A DNA stretch of 64,000 nt from Billgrantia ethanolica (GTDB lineage Bacteria; Pseudomonadota; Gammaproteobacteria; Pseudomonadales; Halomonadaceae). The stretch's first letter is position 1. Each line of letters opens with the position of its first letter. The stretch spans positions 248,001 to 312,000 of the forward strand of contig NZ_JABFTX010000001.1 in assembly GCF_021404305.1 (NCBI RefSeq), written 5' to 3'. Under the pieces are notes generated by a model. It saw nothing but the letters and a program-made list of their open reading frames with translations, did not search any database and was not told where the DNA came from. The position numbers were made by a program, and so were the translations under genes. This document shows positions 36,877-46,518 of this stretch, one piece after another.

Positions 36877-37649
36877 TGGCGCAGGATCGACCCTTCATTG
36901 CGGTGGTTCCGGCACGTTTCGGCTCATCGCGTCTGCCAGGCAAGCCGCTGCTCGATATCGCCGGCGAGCCCATGGTGGCCCATGTATGGCGGCGGGCTGC
37001 GGCGAGCTCCGCCAGCCGAGTCGTCGTCGCCACCGACGATGAGCGTATTTGCGACGCCCTGGCCCCGCTGGGTGCCGAGGTGGTCATGACCCGCGCCGAT
37101 CATCCGTCCGGTACCGACCGGCTGGCCGAGGTCGCCGAGCTGCTGGCGCTGGATGACGACGCCGTGCTGGTCAACGTACAGGGAGACGAGCCGCTGATTC
37201 CGCCGCGGCTGATCGATCAGGTGGCCATGCGCCTGCATGACGATGCCGAGGCATCCATTGCCACCCTCGCCGAACCCATCGCCGATGTCGAGTCGCTGTT
37301 CAATCCCAACGTGGTCAAGGTGGTACGCTCACTTTCCGGGCGGGCGCTCTATTTTTCCCGCGCCCCCATCCCCTGGGACCGCGAGGCCTTTGCCGCGCGC
37401 CCCGAATGGCTCGAAACCGATGCCTGGCTGCGCCATATCGGCATCTATGCCTATCGCGCCGGCTTCCTCGCGGCCTATCGCGACTGGACCCCTTCGGCGC
37501 TCGAACGGCTGGAGCAACTGGAGCAGCTGCGCGCGCTGCACTACGGGCATGTCATCCAGGTAGCGCTGGCCGCCGAGCCCAATCCGCCCGGCGTCGACAC
37601 GCCGGAGGATCTGGAGCGCGTCAGGGCACTGCTGAGCGAGAACCGATAA
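36873..37649 (+). CDS. kdsB: 3-deoxy-manno-octulosonate cytidylyltransferase KdsB
   Basis: Activates Kdo to CMP-Kdo for LPS inner core assembly; 258 residues. The nucleotide-binding motif [15 protein letters not shown] is at about 12-26; [38 protein letters not shown] and the C-terminal [12 protein letters not shown] are diagnostic. ATG 36873 overlaps the preceding stop by 4 nt; a second in-frame ATG is immediately after. Confidence 0.97.
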   Translation: MMAQDRPFIAVVPARFGSSRLPGKPLLDIAGEPMVAHVWRRAAASSASRVVVATDDERICDALAPLGAEVVMTRADHPSGTDRLAEVAELLALDDDAVLVNVQGDEPLIPPRLIDQVAMRLHDDAEASIATLAEPIADVESLFNPNVVKVVRSLSGRALYFSRAPIPWDREAFAARPEWLETDAWLRHIGIYAYRAGFLAAYRDWTPSALERLEQLEQLRALHYGHVIQVALAAEPNPPGVDTPEDLERVRALLSENR

Positions 37650-37659
37650 GGAGTAGAGC

Positions 37660-38139
37660 ATGCGCGTTCTTTTCGTCTGCCTCGGCAACATCTGTCGCTC
37701 GCCCACCGCCGAGGGCGTGTTCCGGCGCGAGCTGGAGAAGGCGGGGTTGGCCCACCGGGTGGAAGTCGACTCCTGCGGCATTGCCCACTGGCACGTGGGC
37801 AAGGGGCCCGACCCGCGCACTACGGCGGCGGCGCGTCAGCGTGGCATCGACCTGAGCGAGCTGCGTGCGCGCCAGCTGGCGGCCGAGGACTTCTCGCGCT
37901 TCGATTATCTGCTGGCGATGGACCACGACAACCTGGTGGCCATTCGGGCGCAGTGCCCCGAGGGGTGTGGCGCCCATATCGGACTGTTTCTCGACTTCGC
38001 CGGTTACGTCGATCGCCCGGTGCCCGATCCCTACTTCGGTGGGGAGCAGGGCTTCGAAGAGGTGCTGGATCTGGTCGAAGCCGCCTCTCGCGGCCTGCTC
38101 GAGGAGATCGCCCGTCGGCTCGAAGGGCAGCGGGTTTGA
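37660..38139 (+). CDS. Low-molecular-weight protein tyrosine phosphatase
   Basis: 159 residues. The active-site loop VCLGNICRSP starts at Cys7 and the general-acid Asp is in VPDPYFGG near residue 125. Members next to kdsB-murB are common in pseudomonads (PtpA-like). Possible targets are tyrosine kinases of polysaccharide export, but none is in this window. It lies 10 nt after kdsB and its stop overlaps the murB start. Unlike the protein at 4670 it lacks the extra cysteine pair of arsenate reductases. Confidence 0.92.
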   Translation: MRVLFVCLGNICRSPTAEGVFRRELEKAGLAHRVEVDSCGIAHWHVGKGPDPRTTAAARQRGIDLSELRARQLAAEDFSRFDYLLAMDHDNLVAIRAQCPEGCGAHIGLFLDFAGYVDRPVPDPYFGGEQGFEEVLDLVEAASRGLLEEIARRLEGQRV

Positions 38140-39143
38140 ACGATATCGTCCGTCACGATCATGATCTGACGCGGAGCAACACGCTGGGCTTGCCCTGCCG
38201 GGCCGAGCGTTTTGCCGCTCCGGACACGGTCGGTCAGCTGCGCGGGCTGCTGCAGCGGGCTGCCGCTCAGGGCTGGCCCGTGACCCTGCTTGGCGGCGGC
38301 AGCAACCTGATCCTGCCGCAGCGTCTGAGTGGCCTGGTGCTCCGGCCGGCGCTGAATCATTGGTGGCTGGAGCGGCAGGGTAGTGCCGTGCAGCTGCATG
38401 TCGGTGCCGGCGTCGAGTGGCATCCGCTGGTCATGACATTGGCGGCTCGTGGCCTGTGGGGCACGGAAAACCTGGCCTTGATACCTGGCCACTGCGGGGC
38501 CGCGCCGATCCAGAACATCGGTGCCTACGGGGTCGAGCTGTGCGAGCTGGTCGAGGCGGTGCAGGTGGTGTTCATGGATGATGGGCGCAGCGCCGTGCTC
38601 ACCGTCGAGGAGTGCGCCTTCGGCTACCGAGACAGCATCTTCAAGGGCGAGCTCGAGGGCAGGGTGGTCATTACCGGCATGACGCTTCGGCTCGGCCGAG
38701 AGGCCGCGCCTCGTCTGACCTACGGCGATCTGGCCCAGCGGGTAGGCCCTGAGCCGACTCCACTCGAGGTGGCCGAGGCGGTATGCGCCATTCGCCGCGA
38801 GAAGCTTCCCGATCCGGCTGAGCTGGGCAATGCCGGCAGTTTCTTCAAGAATCCCATCGTGGAGCGACAGGCGGCCGAGCGCTTGCTGGCGACATGGCCC
38901 GACATGCCGCGCTTCAAACTGGCCGATGGACGGGTGAAGCTGGCTGCCGGCTGGCTAATCGATCGCTGCGGCCTCAAGGGGTGGCAAAGCGGGCACTTCG
39001 GGGTGCACGAGCGTCAGGCCCTGGTGCTGGTGCACTTCGGCGGCGGTGATGCCGCAGAGCTGTTGGCCTTCGCCGACGCGGTGGCCGAACGGGTTCGAGA
39101 GCGTTTTGGCGTGGTGCTGGAGCGGGAGCCCCGGTTGGCCTGA
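38136..39143 (+). CDS. murB: UDP-N-acetylenolpyruvoylglucosamine reductase MurB
   Basis: FAD enzyme of peptidoglycan precursor synthesis reducing UDP-GlcNAc-enolpyruvate to UDP-MurNAc; 335 residues, type I. Motifs: LLGGGSNLIL, IPGHCGAAPIQNIGAYG, FGYRDSIFKG and GNAGSFFKNP with the catalytic Ser. The start is an unusual TTG (38136) overlapping the phosphatase stop as TTGA, with AGGGCAG upstream; no ATG or GTG gives the full conserved N-terminus (LTRSNTLGL). Confidence 0.94.
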   Translation: MNDIVRHDHDLTRSNTLGLPCRAERFAAPDTVGQLRGLLQRAAAQGWPVTLLGGGSNLILPQRLSGLVLRPALNHWWLERQGSAVQLHVGAGVEWHPLVMTLAARGLWGTENLALIPGHCGAAPIQNIGAYGVELCELVEAVQVVFMDDGRSAVLTVEECAFGYRDSIFKGELEGRVVITGMTLRLGREAAPRLTYGDLAQRVGPEPTPLEVAEAVCAIRREKLPDPAELGNAGSFFKNPIVERQAAERLLATWPDMPRFKLADGRVKLAAGWLIDRCGLKGWQSGHFGVHERQALVLVHFGGGDAAELLAFADAVAERVRERFGVVLEREPRLA

Positions 39144-39174
39144 GCCCTGTTCGTACCGAGTCGATGACCAACGA

Positions 39175-39204
39175 AAATGGCCCGCGCAGTTGCGCGGGCC
39201 ATTT
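39175..39204. terminator. Bidirectional terminator between murB and rne
   Basis: AAATGGCCCGCGC-AGTT-GCGCGGGCCATTT, a 13-bp perfect stem. Stops of the convergent murB and rne genes flank it at 32 and 19 nt. Confidence 0.88.
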
Positions 39205-39222
39205 CATTGCGGTGTGGGCCGT

Positions 39223-42200
39223 TCAGCCCTGGTTGCCTTTCTGCCCCTCTTGCTCGCGCTTACGAATCTCACGCGGGTCGTTGTGGGCGCGGCGACGGCG
39301 GCGCTGAGCGGCCTGAGGCTGCTCGCTTTCGGCCTGCTGAGGAGCGTCTGTTTTTGGCTCCTCGGCTTTGGCCTGCTCCGGCTTCGCTTCCGGCTTCAGC
39401 TCCTGGGCCTCAGGGGCTTTGGCTTCAGGGGCTTTGGCCTCAGGTGCTTTGGCTTCAGGTGCTGGGGCCTTCACCGGCTCGGCAGGTTTCTCCACCGGCT
39501 TGGGCGTCTCGGCCTTGGCCTGCTCAGGCTTGCTTTCTGGCTTGGCTTCCGGCTTCGGCTCCTGGGCTTCAGGTGCTTTGGCTTCAGGTGCTTTGGCTTC
39601 AGGTGCTGGGGCCTTCACCGCCTCGGCGGGCTTCTCCGCCGGCTGGTCGCTCGGCTTGGGCGCATCCGCCTTGGGTGCTTCTGACTTGGGCGCCTGGGCT
39701 TTCTGTTCCTGGGCGCCCGGTGCTTTGGGTTCAGGTGCTTTGGCTTCAGGTGCTGGGGCCTTCACCGCCTCGGCGGGCTTCTCCGCCGGCTGGTCGCTCG
39801 GCTTGGGCGCATCCGCCTTGGGGGCTTCTGCCTTGGGCGCCTGGGTTTCAGGTGCTTTGGCTTCAGCTGCTTTGGCTTCAGATGCCTGGGCCTTCACCGC
39901 CTCGACGGGTTTCTCCGCCGGCTGCTCGCTTGGCTTGGGCGCTTCTGCCTTGGGCGCCTGAGCGTTCTGCTCCTGGGTGTCAGGAGATTTGGCTTCAGGT
40001 GCCTTGGCTTCAGGGGCCTGGGCCTTCACCGCCTCGGCGGGTTTCTCCGTCGGCTGCTCGCTCGGCTTGGGAGCATCCGCCTTGGGCGCCTGGGCGTTCT
40101 GCTCCTGGGTGTCAGGAGATTTGGCTTCAGGTGCCTGGGCCTTCACCGCCTCGGTGGGCTTCTCCGCCGGTTTGGGCGCATCCGCCTTGGCCTGCTCCGC
40201 ACCGGCTTCATCCTTCTGCTCGGGCGCCTCGGCCTGCAGACGCTTCTGCTCGGCTTCGGCCTGAGGATTGATGGCGTGCTGGCGCGAGCGGTTGCGCGGG
40301 TTGTTGCGCGTGCGCTTGGGCTTGCCGTCGTCGACCGGCTCTGCAGCCTGCTCGACCGGCTTCTCCTGGGGTTCCGCCTTCTGCCTGCGGGAGGCGTCGT
40401 CACGGCCACGCGGCTTGCCTTGGCGTGCTTCGTCGGTCTGCGGCTTGTCGCTGCGCGCCTGACCGCGGCCGCGTCCGCCACGGCCTTCGCCGCGACCTTC
40501 ACCGCGGCCGGTAGCGCTGTCCTGGCGAGCGTCCTGGCGGCCTTCGGCGCGGGCGCTCTCACCACCGCCAGCTTGCTGGCGGGATTGCCCGCGCTGGCCG
40601 CGAGGCTCCTCCTGGCCTTCGCTGCGTGAACGGCGACGCTGACGGCCGTTGCGCTCGCCACGCTCGTCATCGCCACTGCGGGCGGGTGGCGGCGGGGGAG
40701 GCGTCGGCTTGCGCGACTCCGTCGTCGTGGCAGTATCGCTTTCGGCACCGCCGAGCAGCTTGCTGACACCCTTGAGCAGGCGGCCGAGCACACCGGCAGC
40801 GGGCGCAGCAGCAGGTGCGGCGGCAGGAGCGGCAGATGGTTTCGCAGCCGGTTCCTGTTGCAGCGAGGCCGGCGCCGGCTCGTTGTGGATCACCGTCTTG
40901 ACGGCTGCCTCGGAGCGGGCAATCGGCTTGGCGATGCTCATGTCCGGCTCCTTGCCGATGTCTGTCTCGACGGACAGCTCGAAGCTGGACTTGTCCTGCT
41001 CGCCTTCCTCTTCGACATGGTCGTCGCGCAGACGCTGCACGTCGTAGTGCGGGGTGTCCATATCGGGGTTGGGCAGTACCAGCACCCGGACGCCCTGACG
41101 TTTCTCGATGTCCGAGAGGACGGCGCGCTTCTCGTTGAGCAGGTAGGTGGCGACAGGTACCGGCAGAATGGCGCGAATCTGGGCGCTGCGCTCCTTCATC
41201 GCCTCTTCCTCGATCAGGCGCATGATCGAGAGCGACAGCGAGCGCACGTCGCGAATGGTGCCCTGGCCGTTGCAGCGCGGGCAGACCACGCCGCTGGTTT
41301 CGCCCAGTGACGGCCGCAGGCGCTGGCGTGACATCTCCATCAGGCCGAAGCGCGAGATGCGTCCGATCTGCACCCGAGCGCGATCGAGCTTGAGCGCGTC
41401 GCGCATGCGATTCTCGACCTCGCGCTGGTTGCGCGCCGGGCTCATGTCGATGAAGTCGATGACCACCAGGCCGCCGATGTCGCGCAGGCGCAGCTGACGG
41501 GCGATCTCGTCGGCTGCTTCCAGGTTGGTCTGCAGCGCGGTTTCTTCGATGTCGCTGCCACGGGTGGCGCGCGCCGAGTTGATGTCGATGGAGACCAGCG
41601 CTTCGGTATGGTCGATGACGATGGAGCCGCCGGAGGGCAGCTTCACTTCACGTTCGTAGGCGGTCTCGATCTGCGATTCAATCTGGAAGCGCGAGAACAG
41701 CGGAACCTCATCGGCGTAGAGCTTGATCTTCTGCTGATAGGAAGGCATGACCTGGCGGATGAAGGTCAGCGCCTCCTGATGCACTTCGGGGCTGTCGATC
41801 AGCACCTCGCCGATGTCCTGGCGCAGGTAGTCGCGCATGGCGCGGATGATGACGTTCGACTCGCGATAGATCAGGAAGGGAGCGGGGCGTTTGCCGGCCT
41901 CCTCGGTGATCGACTCCCACACCTGGACCAGGTAGTCGAGGTCCCACTGCAGCTCCTCGGAGCTGCGGCCGATGCCGGCGGTGCGCACGATCACGCCCAT
42001 CTTTTCCGGCACGGTGAGCTGGCCCATGGCCTCCTTGAGCTGGGTGCGCTCGTCGCCTTCGATGCGACGCGAAATGCCGCCGGCGCGGGGATTGTTGGGC
42101 ATCAGAACGAGAAAACGGCCGGCCAGGCTGATGAAGGTGGTCAGCGCCGCGCCCTTGTTGCCGCGTTCCTCCTTGTCGACCTGGACGATGACTTCCTGAC

Positions 42201-42483
42201 CTTCCTTGAGAACTTCCTTGATGCTGGGGCGCCCCGAAGTATCCTTCAGGAAGTATTCGCGGGAGATTTCCTTGAGAGGGAGGAAGCCGTGGCGATCGGC
42301 GCCAAAGTCGACGAAGGCGGCTTCGAGAGAGGGTTCTACGCGGGTGATCTTGCCGCGGTAGATGTTGGCTTTCTTTTGCTCCCGGGCACCGGATTCGATG
42401 TCCAGGTCGTACAGGCGTTGTCCATCGACCAGCGCAACACGCAGCTCTTCCGGCTGGGTTGCATTGATGAGCATCCGTTTCAT
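39223..42483 (-). CDS. rne: Ribonuclease E
   Basis: Endonuclease organising the RNA degradosome, 1086 residues. Catalytic half: S1 domain (about 38-120), DNase-I-like domain with metal-binding Asp300 and Asp343 ([15 protein letters not shown]), and the Zn-link C-P-R-C at 401-404. The C-terminal half has a short Arg-rich region (about 670-800), then a long low-complexity tail of Ala, Pro, Lys and Glu with six copies of an E-K-P-x-E-x-V-K-A unit, ending in [21 protein letters not shown] 42483 gives [10 protein letters not shown], as in E. coli. Longer upstream frames are rejected. Confidence 0.97.
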   Translation of the reverse strand: MKRMLINATQPEELRVALVDGQRLYDLDIESGAREQKKANIYRGKITRVEPSLEAAFVDFGADRHGFLPLKEISREYFLKDTSGRPSIKEVLKEGQEVIVQVDKEERGNKGAALTTFISLAGRFLVLMPNNPRAGGISRRIEGDERTQLKEAMGQLTVPEKMGVIVRTAGIGRSSEELQWDLDYLVQVWESITEEAGKRPAPFLIYRESNVIIRAMRDYLRQDIGEVLIDSPEVHQEALTFIRQVMPSYQQKIKLYADEVPLFSRFQIESQIETAYEREVKLPSGGSIVIDHTEALVSIDINSARATRGSDIEETALQTNLEAADEIARQLRLRDIGGLVVIDFIDMSPARNQREVENRMRDALKLDRARVQIGRISRFGLMEMSRQRLRPSLGETSGVVCPRCNGQGTIRDVRSLSLSIMRLIEEEAMKERSAQIRAILPVPVATYLLNEKRAVLSDIEKRQGVRVLVLPNPDMDTPHYDVQRLRDDHVEEEGEQDKSSFELSVETDIGKEPDMSIAKPIARSEAAVKTVIHNEPAPASLQQEPAAKPSAAPAAAPAAAPAAGVLGRLLKGVSKLLGGAESDTATTTESRKPTPPPPPPARSGDDERGERNGRQRRRSRSEGQEEPRGQRGQSRQQAGGGESARAEGRQDARQDSATGRGEGRGEGRGGRGRGQARSDKPQTDEARQGKPRGRDDASRRQKAEPQEKPVEQAAEPVDDGKPKRTRNNPRNRSRQHAINPQAEAEQKRLQAEAPEQKDEAGAEQAKADAPKPAEKPTEAVKAQAPEAKSPDTQEQNAQAPKADAPKPSEQPTEKPAEAVKAQAPEAKAPEAKSPDTQEQNAQAPKAEAPKPSEQPAEKPVEAVKAQASEAKAAEAKAPETQAPKAEAPKADAPKPSDQPAEKPAEAVKAPAPEAKAPEPKAPGAQEQKAQAPKSEAPKADAPKPSDQPAEKPAEAVKAPAPEAKAPEAKAPEAQEPKPEAKPESKPEQAKAETPKPVEKPAEPVKAPAPEAKAPEAKAPEAKAPEAQELKPEAKPEQAKAEEPKTDAPQQAESEQPQAAQRRRRRAHNDPREIRKREQEGQKGNQG
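39460..40165 (-). repeat. Tandem-type repeats in the RNase E C-terminal tail
   Basis: Six related units encode E-K-P-(T/A/V)-E-(A/P)-V-K-A-(Q/P)-A-(P/S)-E-A-K followed by variable A-P-E-A-K and A-P-K-A runs. Unit landmarks (GCCTTCACC on the plus strand) lie near 39468, 39609, 39759, 39891, 40021 and 40139, a spacing of about 118-150 bp. Length variation between strains is expected. Confidence 0.85.
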
Positions 42484-43061
42484 GTTGTCTCGCAATCTGG
42501 ACGCGCCGGGGGGCATCGAAGAAGGCGAACCTCTGGGTGCTGCGTGCTTGTGCTCAGCGCATGTCGCGGATGCACAGTGGCGCCCGATCGTACCGGCACC
42601 CGTAAAGGGGCCCAGCACGAGATGATCATGTTGAGTACGCGGCGGAGGCAGGACATGTCTCGGTGGGGCTACTCCCATCCGGCCCTGCGGTCACCGCCAG
42701 ACACCTGGCATTCATCGATTCGCCAACGCCGGCCACCGGCACGATGTTGAACGATTCCCGTGGCCACCGCTCGCCTGTGACTGATGCGAGCTGGGATCCG
42801 GGCGTGGCGTCATTACTTGTCTTCTAGTACTGCAAATTCATGCGTCTATCACTCGTCGGCGGCGGGACCCGAATAAAGGGTCGTCGCGGCCCGATTTCGT
42901 CGCTCCGGCCTGCGTGTCTGTCGTGCAGGCGCCATGGGACCGAAGGGATCCATCCGAGCGAGCTGGCAATATAGCAGTAATGGCAATTCGCAGCAATTGG
43001 CGCAGCGCATCGCCGAGTACGTTAGAATGCTGGCTCACAACGGATTTTCAGCAGGAGTGTC
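42484..43061. other. 578-bp divergent rne-rluC intergenic region
   Basis: No gene is supported. On the minus strand it should hold the rne promoter and a long 5' untranslated leader, which in E. coli mediates autoregulation; the AT-rich patch near 42815-42855 is the likeliest promoter site, though no clean -35/-10 was found. On the plus side TAGAAT (43023-43028) could be the rluC -10, and AGGAG precedes rluC. Confidence 0.5.
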
Positions 43062-44009
43062 ATGACCGAAGGTCGCGACGTACAGTGGGTGGAAGTGGGC
43101 GAAGGGCAGTCGGGCCAGCGGGTCGACAACTTTCTGATAACGCGCCTGAAAGGCGTGCCGCGAACCTTGGTATACCGCATCGTGCGCAAGGGCGAGGTGC
43201 GGGTCAACAAGAAGCGGGTCAAGGCCGACTACCGCCTGCAGCCGGGTGATGTGGTACGCATCCCGCCGCTGAGGCTGGCCCCGCGCGAGGCGGTCAAGCA
43301 GGTCAGCGAGGGCCTGCGCAACCTGCTGGCCGGCAGCGTGCTGGTGGAAGGGCCGGGCTGGCTGGTGCTCAACAAGCCGGCCGGTCTTCCCGTGCACGGC
43401 GGCAGTGGCGTCAAGATCGGTCTGATCGAGGCCCTGCGTCAGGTGCGCGAGGATCTCGACTTTCTCGAGCTGGTGCACCGCCTCGATCGCGACACCTCCG
43501 GCTGCCTGCTGCTAGCCAAGTCGCGGCCGGCGCTGCTGGCGCTCAACGAGGCGCTCAAGGGTCACAAGATGGACAAGCGCTACCTGGCGCTGGTGGCGGG
43601 GCGTTGGCCCTCCCGGCGTGAGTTCGTCAGCGCCCGGCTCGATCGCTACGATGCCGGCAACGGCGAGCGCCGGGTACGGGTGGATGCGGCGGGCAAGGTC
43701 GCGCGCACCCGCTTCGCCGTGCGAGAGACGTTTCCCAGGGCGACCCTGATCGAAGCCGAGCCGGTCACCGGGCGTACTCATCAGATTCGCGTGCATGCCG
43801 CGCATGCAGGCTTCCCGCTGCTGGGTGACGACAAGTACGGCTCGCGTGATGGTGAGGCGCTGGCGCGGCAGTTGGGCCTGTCGCGTCTGTTTTTGCATGC
43901 CGAGTCGCTGACCTTCCCCGAGCCCAGCAGCGGACGGCCGGTGCAGATTCGTGCGCCCCTGCCCGAAGAGCTCGAGGCCGTGCTGTCCCGCGCTCGCGAG
44001 TCCCGTTGA
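43062..44009 (+). CDS. rluC: 23S rRNA pseudouridine synthase RluC
   Basis: 315 residues. The N-terminal S4 RNA-binding domain (about 15-75: GQRVDNFLITRLKGVPRTLVYRIVRKGEVRVNKKR) is followed by the catalytic domain with Asp in HRLDRDTSGCLLLAK, then RTHQIRVHAAHAGFPLLGDDKYG. RluC modifies U955, U2504 and U2580 of 23S rRNA in E. coli. Its place opposite rne is conserved in gammaproteobacteria. AGGAG precedes the ATG. Confidence 0.95.
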   Translation: MTEGRDVQWVEVGEGQSGQRVDNFLITRLKGVPRTLVYRIVRKGEVRVNKKRVKADYRLQPGDVVRIPPLRLAPREAVKQVSEGLRNLLAGSVLVEGPGWLVLNKPAGLPVHGGSGVKIGLIEALRQVREDLDFLELVHRLDRDTSGCLLLAKSRPALLALNEALKGHKMDKRYLALVAGRWPSRREFVSARLDRYDAGNGERRVRVDAAGKVARTRFAVRETFPRATLIEAEPVTGRTHQIRVHAAHAGFPLLGDDKYGSRDGEALARQLGLSRLFLHAESLTFPEPSSGRPVQIRAPLPEELEAVLSRARESR

Positions 44010-44043
44010 GCACGTCCTCATCGATATCTGAAGCGGAGTTGTC

Positions 44044-44697
44044 ATGCGCTACCGACTGGTGATCTTCGACTGGGACGGAACCCTGATGGATTCCGCTGCC
44101 CGAATCGTTTCCAGCATGCAGGCGGCGGCCCGCGATGCCGGTTGGGGCCACCTCGAGGCGGCGGCGGTACGCGATATCATCGGCCTGGGGCTTCCCGAGG
44201 CCATCGATCGCCTGTGCCCGGGGATCGATGCCGAGCGCTTCCAGCTTCTGCGTAGCCGTTACGTGCACTATTTCGTCGAGGCCGATGGTACACCGATGAC
44301 CTTCTTTGACGGCGTCGAATCCGGCATAGCCGCGCTGCGCGAGCGGCAAGAACGGCGGCTGGCCGTGGCCACCGGCAAGAGCCGGCGAGGGCTCGATCGG
44401 GTCTTTCGCGAAAGCGACAGCGGCCGTTGGTTCCACGCCAGTCGCACGGCGGACGAGACCCGCTCCAAGCCACACCCGCAAATGCTCGAGGAGCTGCTGG
44501 TGGAGCTGGGTACGCCCGTGGAGGAGGCCGTGATGGTGGGGGACACCGAGTACGACCTGGAGATGGCGCGCGCCCTGGGCATGGATCGGGTCGCCGTCAC
44601 CTGGGGGGTGCATGAGCCGGGACGATTGGCGGCGAGTCGCCCTGTCTATACTGCCGGGACGGTAGGCGAGCTGTTCGACTGGCTGAATCGCGAGTGA
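44044..44697 (+). CDS. HAD-family phosphatase (phosphoglycolate-phosphatase-like)
   Basis: 217 residues. HAD motif I FDWDGTLMDS at the N-terminus (Asp9 nucleophile, Asp11), motif II Thr/Ser in VATGKS, motif III Lys in RSKPHPQML and motif IV VGDTEYDLEMA. Helical cap domain in between. The substrate is uncertain; genes like this (YjjG/Gph-type) next to rluC and sppA are frequent in pseudomonads. It lies 34 nt after rluC, probably in one operon. Confidence 0.9.
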   Translation: MRYRLVIFDWDGTLMDSAARIVSSMQAAARDAGWGHLEAAAVRDIIGLGLPEAIDRLCPGIDAERFQLLRSRYVHYFVEADGTPMTFFDGVESGIAALRERQERRLAVATGKSRRGLDRVFRESDSGRWFHASRTADETRSKPHPQMLEELLVELGTPVEEAVMVGDTEYDLEMARALGMDRVAVTWGVHEPGRLAASRPVYTAGTVGELFDWLNRE

Positions 44698-44716
44698 TGA
44701 AAAGGAAGACGAGTCA

Positions 44717-45820
44717 ATGAGCGACGACAAGCGGCATGACGACGACAAGCGCCCGGAGCGGGAAGATCGCTGGACCGAAGGGCCGCAGCTGACCCCCGAG
44801 CAGGCACGCGAGGTGCGTCAGGCCAAGAGCGAGAAGCCGGCGCCGCCACCCGAGAGTGCCGAGGTGCTGCGTGAGCGGCAGCGTCTGGCGCAGCAAGAGA
44901 TGCTTGACCGCTGGATCGGCGGTGTGCTGACGGAGCAGCGTCGTTCGCGGCGCTGGAAACTGTTCTTTCGCTTCTTCTTCGCCGCGTTGATCCTGGCCTC
45001 ACTGGCGACCAGCTTCTACAGCCTGTTCGGTGCTGGCACCCGGGAGCCCGAGCGACAGCATCTGGGCGTGGTGACCGTGCGCGGGGTGATCGATGGTGAA
45101 TCCCCGGCGAGCGCCGAGCGCATCATCGAAGGGCTCAACCGTGCCTGGGATGCCGACAATGCCGCCGCAGTGGTGCTGCACATCGACAGCCCGGGAGGCA
45201 GTCCGGTGCAGTCCCAGCGTGTCTACCAGGAGATCATGCGGCTGCGCGAAGAGGGCGGCAAACCTATCATCGCGGTAATCGAGGACGTCGGCGCTAGCGG
45301 CGCCTACTACATGGCGGCGGCGGCCGATGAGATCATCGCCGCGCCGGCAAGTCTGGTGGGGTCGATCGGTGTCATCTTCGCCAGCTTCGGTTTCGAGGAG
45401 GCGATCGACAATCTCGGGATCGAGCGGCGTATCTACGTCAGCGGCGAGAACAAGGGCTTCCTCGATCCGTTCTCGCCGGTGCGGCCGGAGGAGCGCGAGT
45501 TCTGGCAGACGGTGATGGATACCACCCATGGTCAGTTCATCGAGGCGGTGCGGCAGGGTCGAGGCGATCGCCTGGTGGAGGACGAGCGGATCTTCAGCGG
45601 TCTGATCTGGAGCGGTCAGCAGGCGTATGAGCTGGGTCTCGTCGATGGAATCGGCAGCCTGGACGCTCTGAGTCGCGAGCTGTTCGGCGAGGTGCGCCTG
45701 CACGACTACACGCCGCGTCTGGACCCCTTCGAGCGGCTGACCCGACAGTTCGGCCGGGTCGCCGCCGAGTGGATGGGCGTGCCCTCCAGTCGTTCGCCGG
45801 TGCGCTACCAACTGCCCTGA
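44717..45820 (+). CDS. sppA: S49-family signal peptide peptidase (SppA-like)
   Basis: Inner-membrane serine protease of 367 residues. A charged, probably cytoplasmic extension of about 75 residues precedes a membrane helix (about 82-105). The protease domain has HIDSPGGSP, nucleophile Ser in GASGAYYMAAAADEI, and catalytic Lys in GENKGFLDPF, the Ser-Lys dyad of single-domain SppA. It would degrade cleaved signal peptides. GGAAG lies before the ATG. Its end overlaps the convergent Maf gene by 16 nt. Confidence 0.92.
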   Translation: MSDDKRHDDDKRPEREDRWTEGPQLTPEQAREVRQAKSEKPAPPPESAEVLRERQRLAQQEMLDRWIGGVLTEQRRSRRWKLFFRFFFAALILASLATSFYSLFGAGTREPERQHLGVVTVRGVIDGESPASAERIIEGLNRAWDADNAAAVVLHIDSPGGSPVQSQRVYQEIMRLREEGGKPIIAVIEDVGASGAYYMAAAADEIIAAPASLVGSIGVIFASFGFEEAIDNLGIERRIYVSGENKGFLDPFSPVRPEEREFWQTVMDTTHGQFIEAVRQGRGDRLVEDERIFSGLIWSGQQAYELGLVDGIGSLDALSRELFGEVRLHDYTPRLDPFERLTRQFGRVAAEWMGVPSSRSPVRYQLP

Positions 45821-46401
45821 TCGCCCAGCGGGTCCAGGCCCGCTTCGCGCAGCAGGGCGCACAGGCGAATCAACGGCAGGCCAATGAGGGTGTTGGGGTC
45901 GTTGCCCTCGAGTTTTTCGAACAGGGCGATGCCCAGCCCCTCCATGCGAAAGCTGCCGGCGCTGTCCAGCGGTCGCTCGCGCTCCACGTAGCGAGCGATC
46001 TCGTCATCGCTAAGGCACCTGAACACCACGTCGTAGCGCTCGTGACAGACCCGGTGGCTCACCCGGCGAGTGTCGACCAGGGCCAGACCGGTGAGAAAGG
46101 TGACCCGCTGACCGGAAAAGCGTGCGAGCTGAGCGCACGCCGTGGCTTCGTCGCCAGGCTTGCCGAGAATCTCGGCGCCGAACACGGCGACCTGATCAGA
46201 GCCGATGATGAGGTGGTCAGGATACTGCTCGGCCACTCGGCTAGCCTTGGCCAGAGCCAGGCGGTGCACTAGTGCTTGCGGCGTTTCGCCGGGACGTGGT
46301 GTTTCGTCGATATCGGGGCTGAGCCAGGCGTAGGGCAGGCCCAGGCGGTCAAGGAGTTGGCGGCGCCAGGGGGAGCCTGAGGCGAGAACGAGGCGTGGCA
46401 T
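45805..46401 (-). CDS. yceF: Maf/YceF-type nucleotide pyrophosphatase
   Basis: 198 residues. ASGSPWRRQLLDRLGL and the SDQVA motif mark the YceF subgroup, which in E. coli hydrolyses 7-methyl-GTP. PGDEATACAQLARFSG and the catalytic acid residues are intact. AGGAG precedes ATG 46401. It is divergent from yceD, as in E. coli, and its 3' end overlaps sppA. Confidence 0.93.
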   Translation of the reverse strand: MPRLVLASGSPWRRQLLDRLGLPYAWLSPDIDETPRPGETPQALVHRLALAKASRVAEQYPDHLIIGSDQVAVFGAEILGKPGDEATACAQLARFSGQRVTFLTGLALVDTRRVSHRVCHERYDVVFRCLSDDEIARYVERERPLDSAGSFRMEGLGIALFEKLEGNDPNTLIGLPLIRLCALLREAGLDPLGDQGSW

Positions 46402-46480
46402 GGTGTGCTCCTGTGCTGGGTGATGCGAGCCGTTGGCGAGTTCGCAGAGAGAGGTATTGTAACTTGCTGACATGGCGTCT

Positions 46481-46509
46481 TTGACAGGGGCATGGGGAGT
46501 GCCTATCAT
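46481..46509 (+). promoter_or_regulatory. Strong sigma-70 promoter of the yceD-rpmF-plsX-fab operon
   Basis: Perfect TTGACA (46481-46486), 17-bp spacer, TATCAT (46504-46509). Transcription should start near 46515-46517, only 2-4 nt before the yceD ATG at 46519, so the message would be almost leaderless. Confidence 0.8.
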
Positions 46510-46518
46510 TGCGCGCCT

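Noticed and set aside
39460..40165. CRISPR array
   Set aside because: Regular spacing comes from protein-coding repeats in frame with rne; units are imperfect, long and without unique spacers.
39177..40271. Pro/Trp-rich plus-strand frames opposite the rne tail
   Set aside because: Created by the repetitive codons of the RNase E tail; composition is not protein-like.
42484..42678. N-terminal extension of RNase E
   Set aside because: The conserved N-terminus starts at ATG 42483; upstream in-frame sequence is leader.
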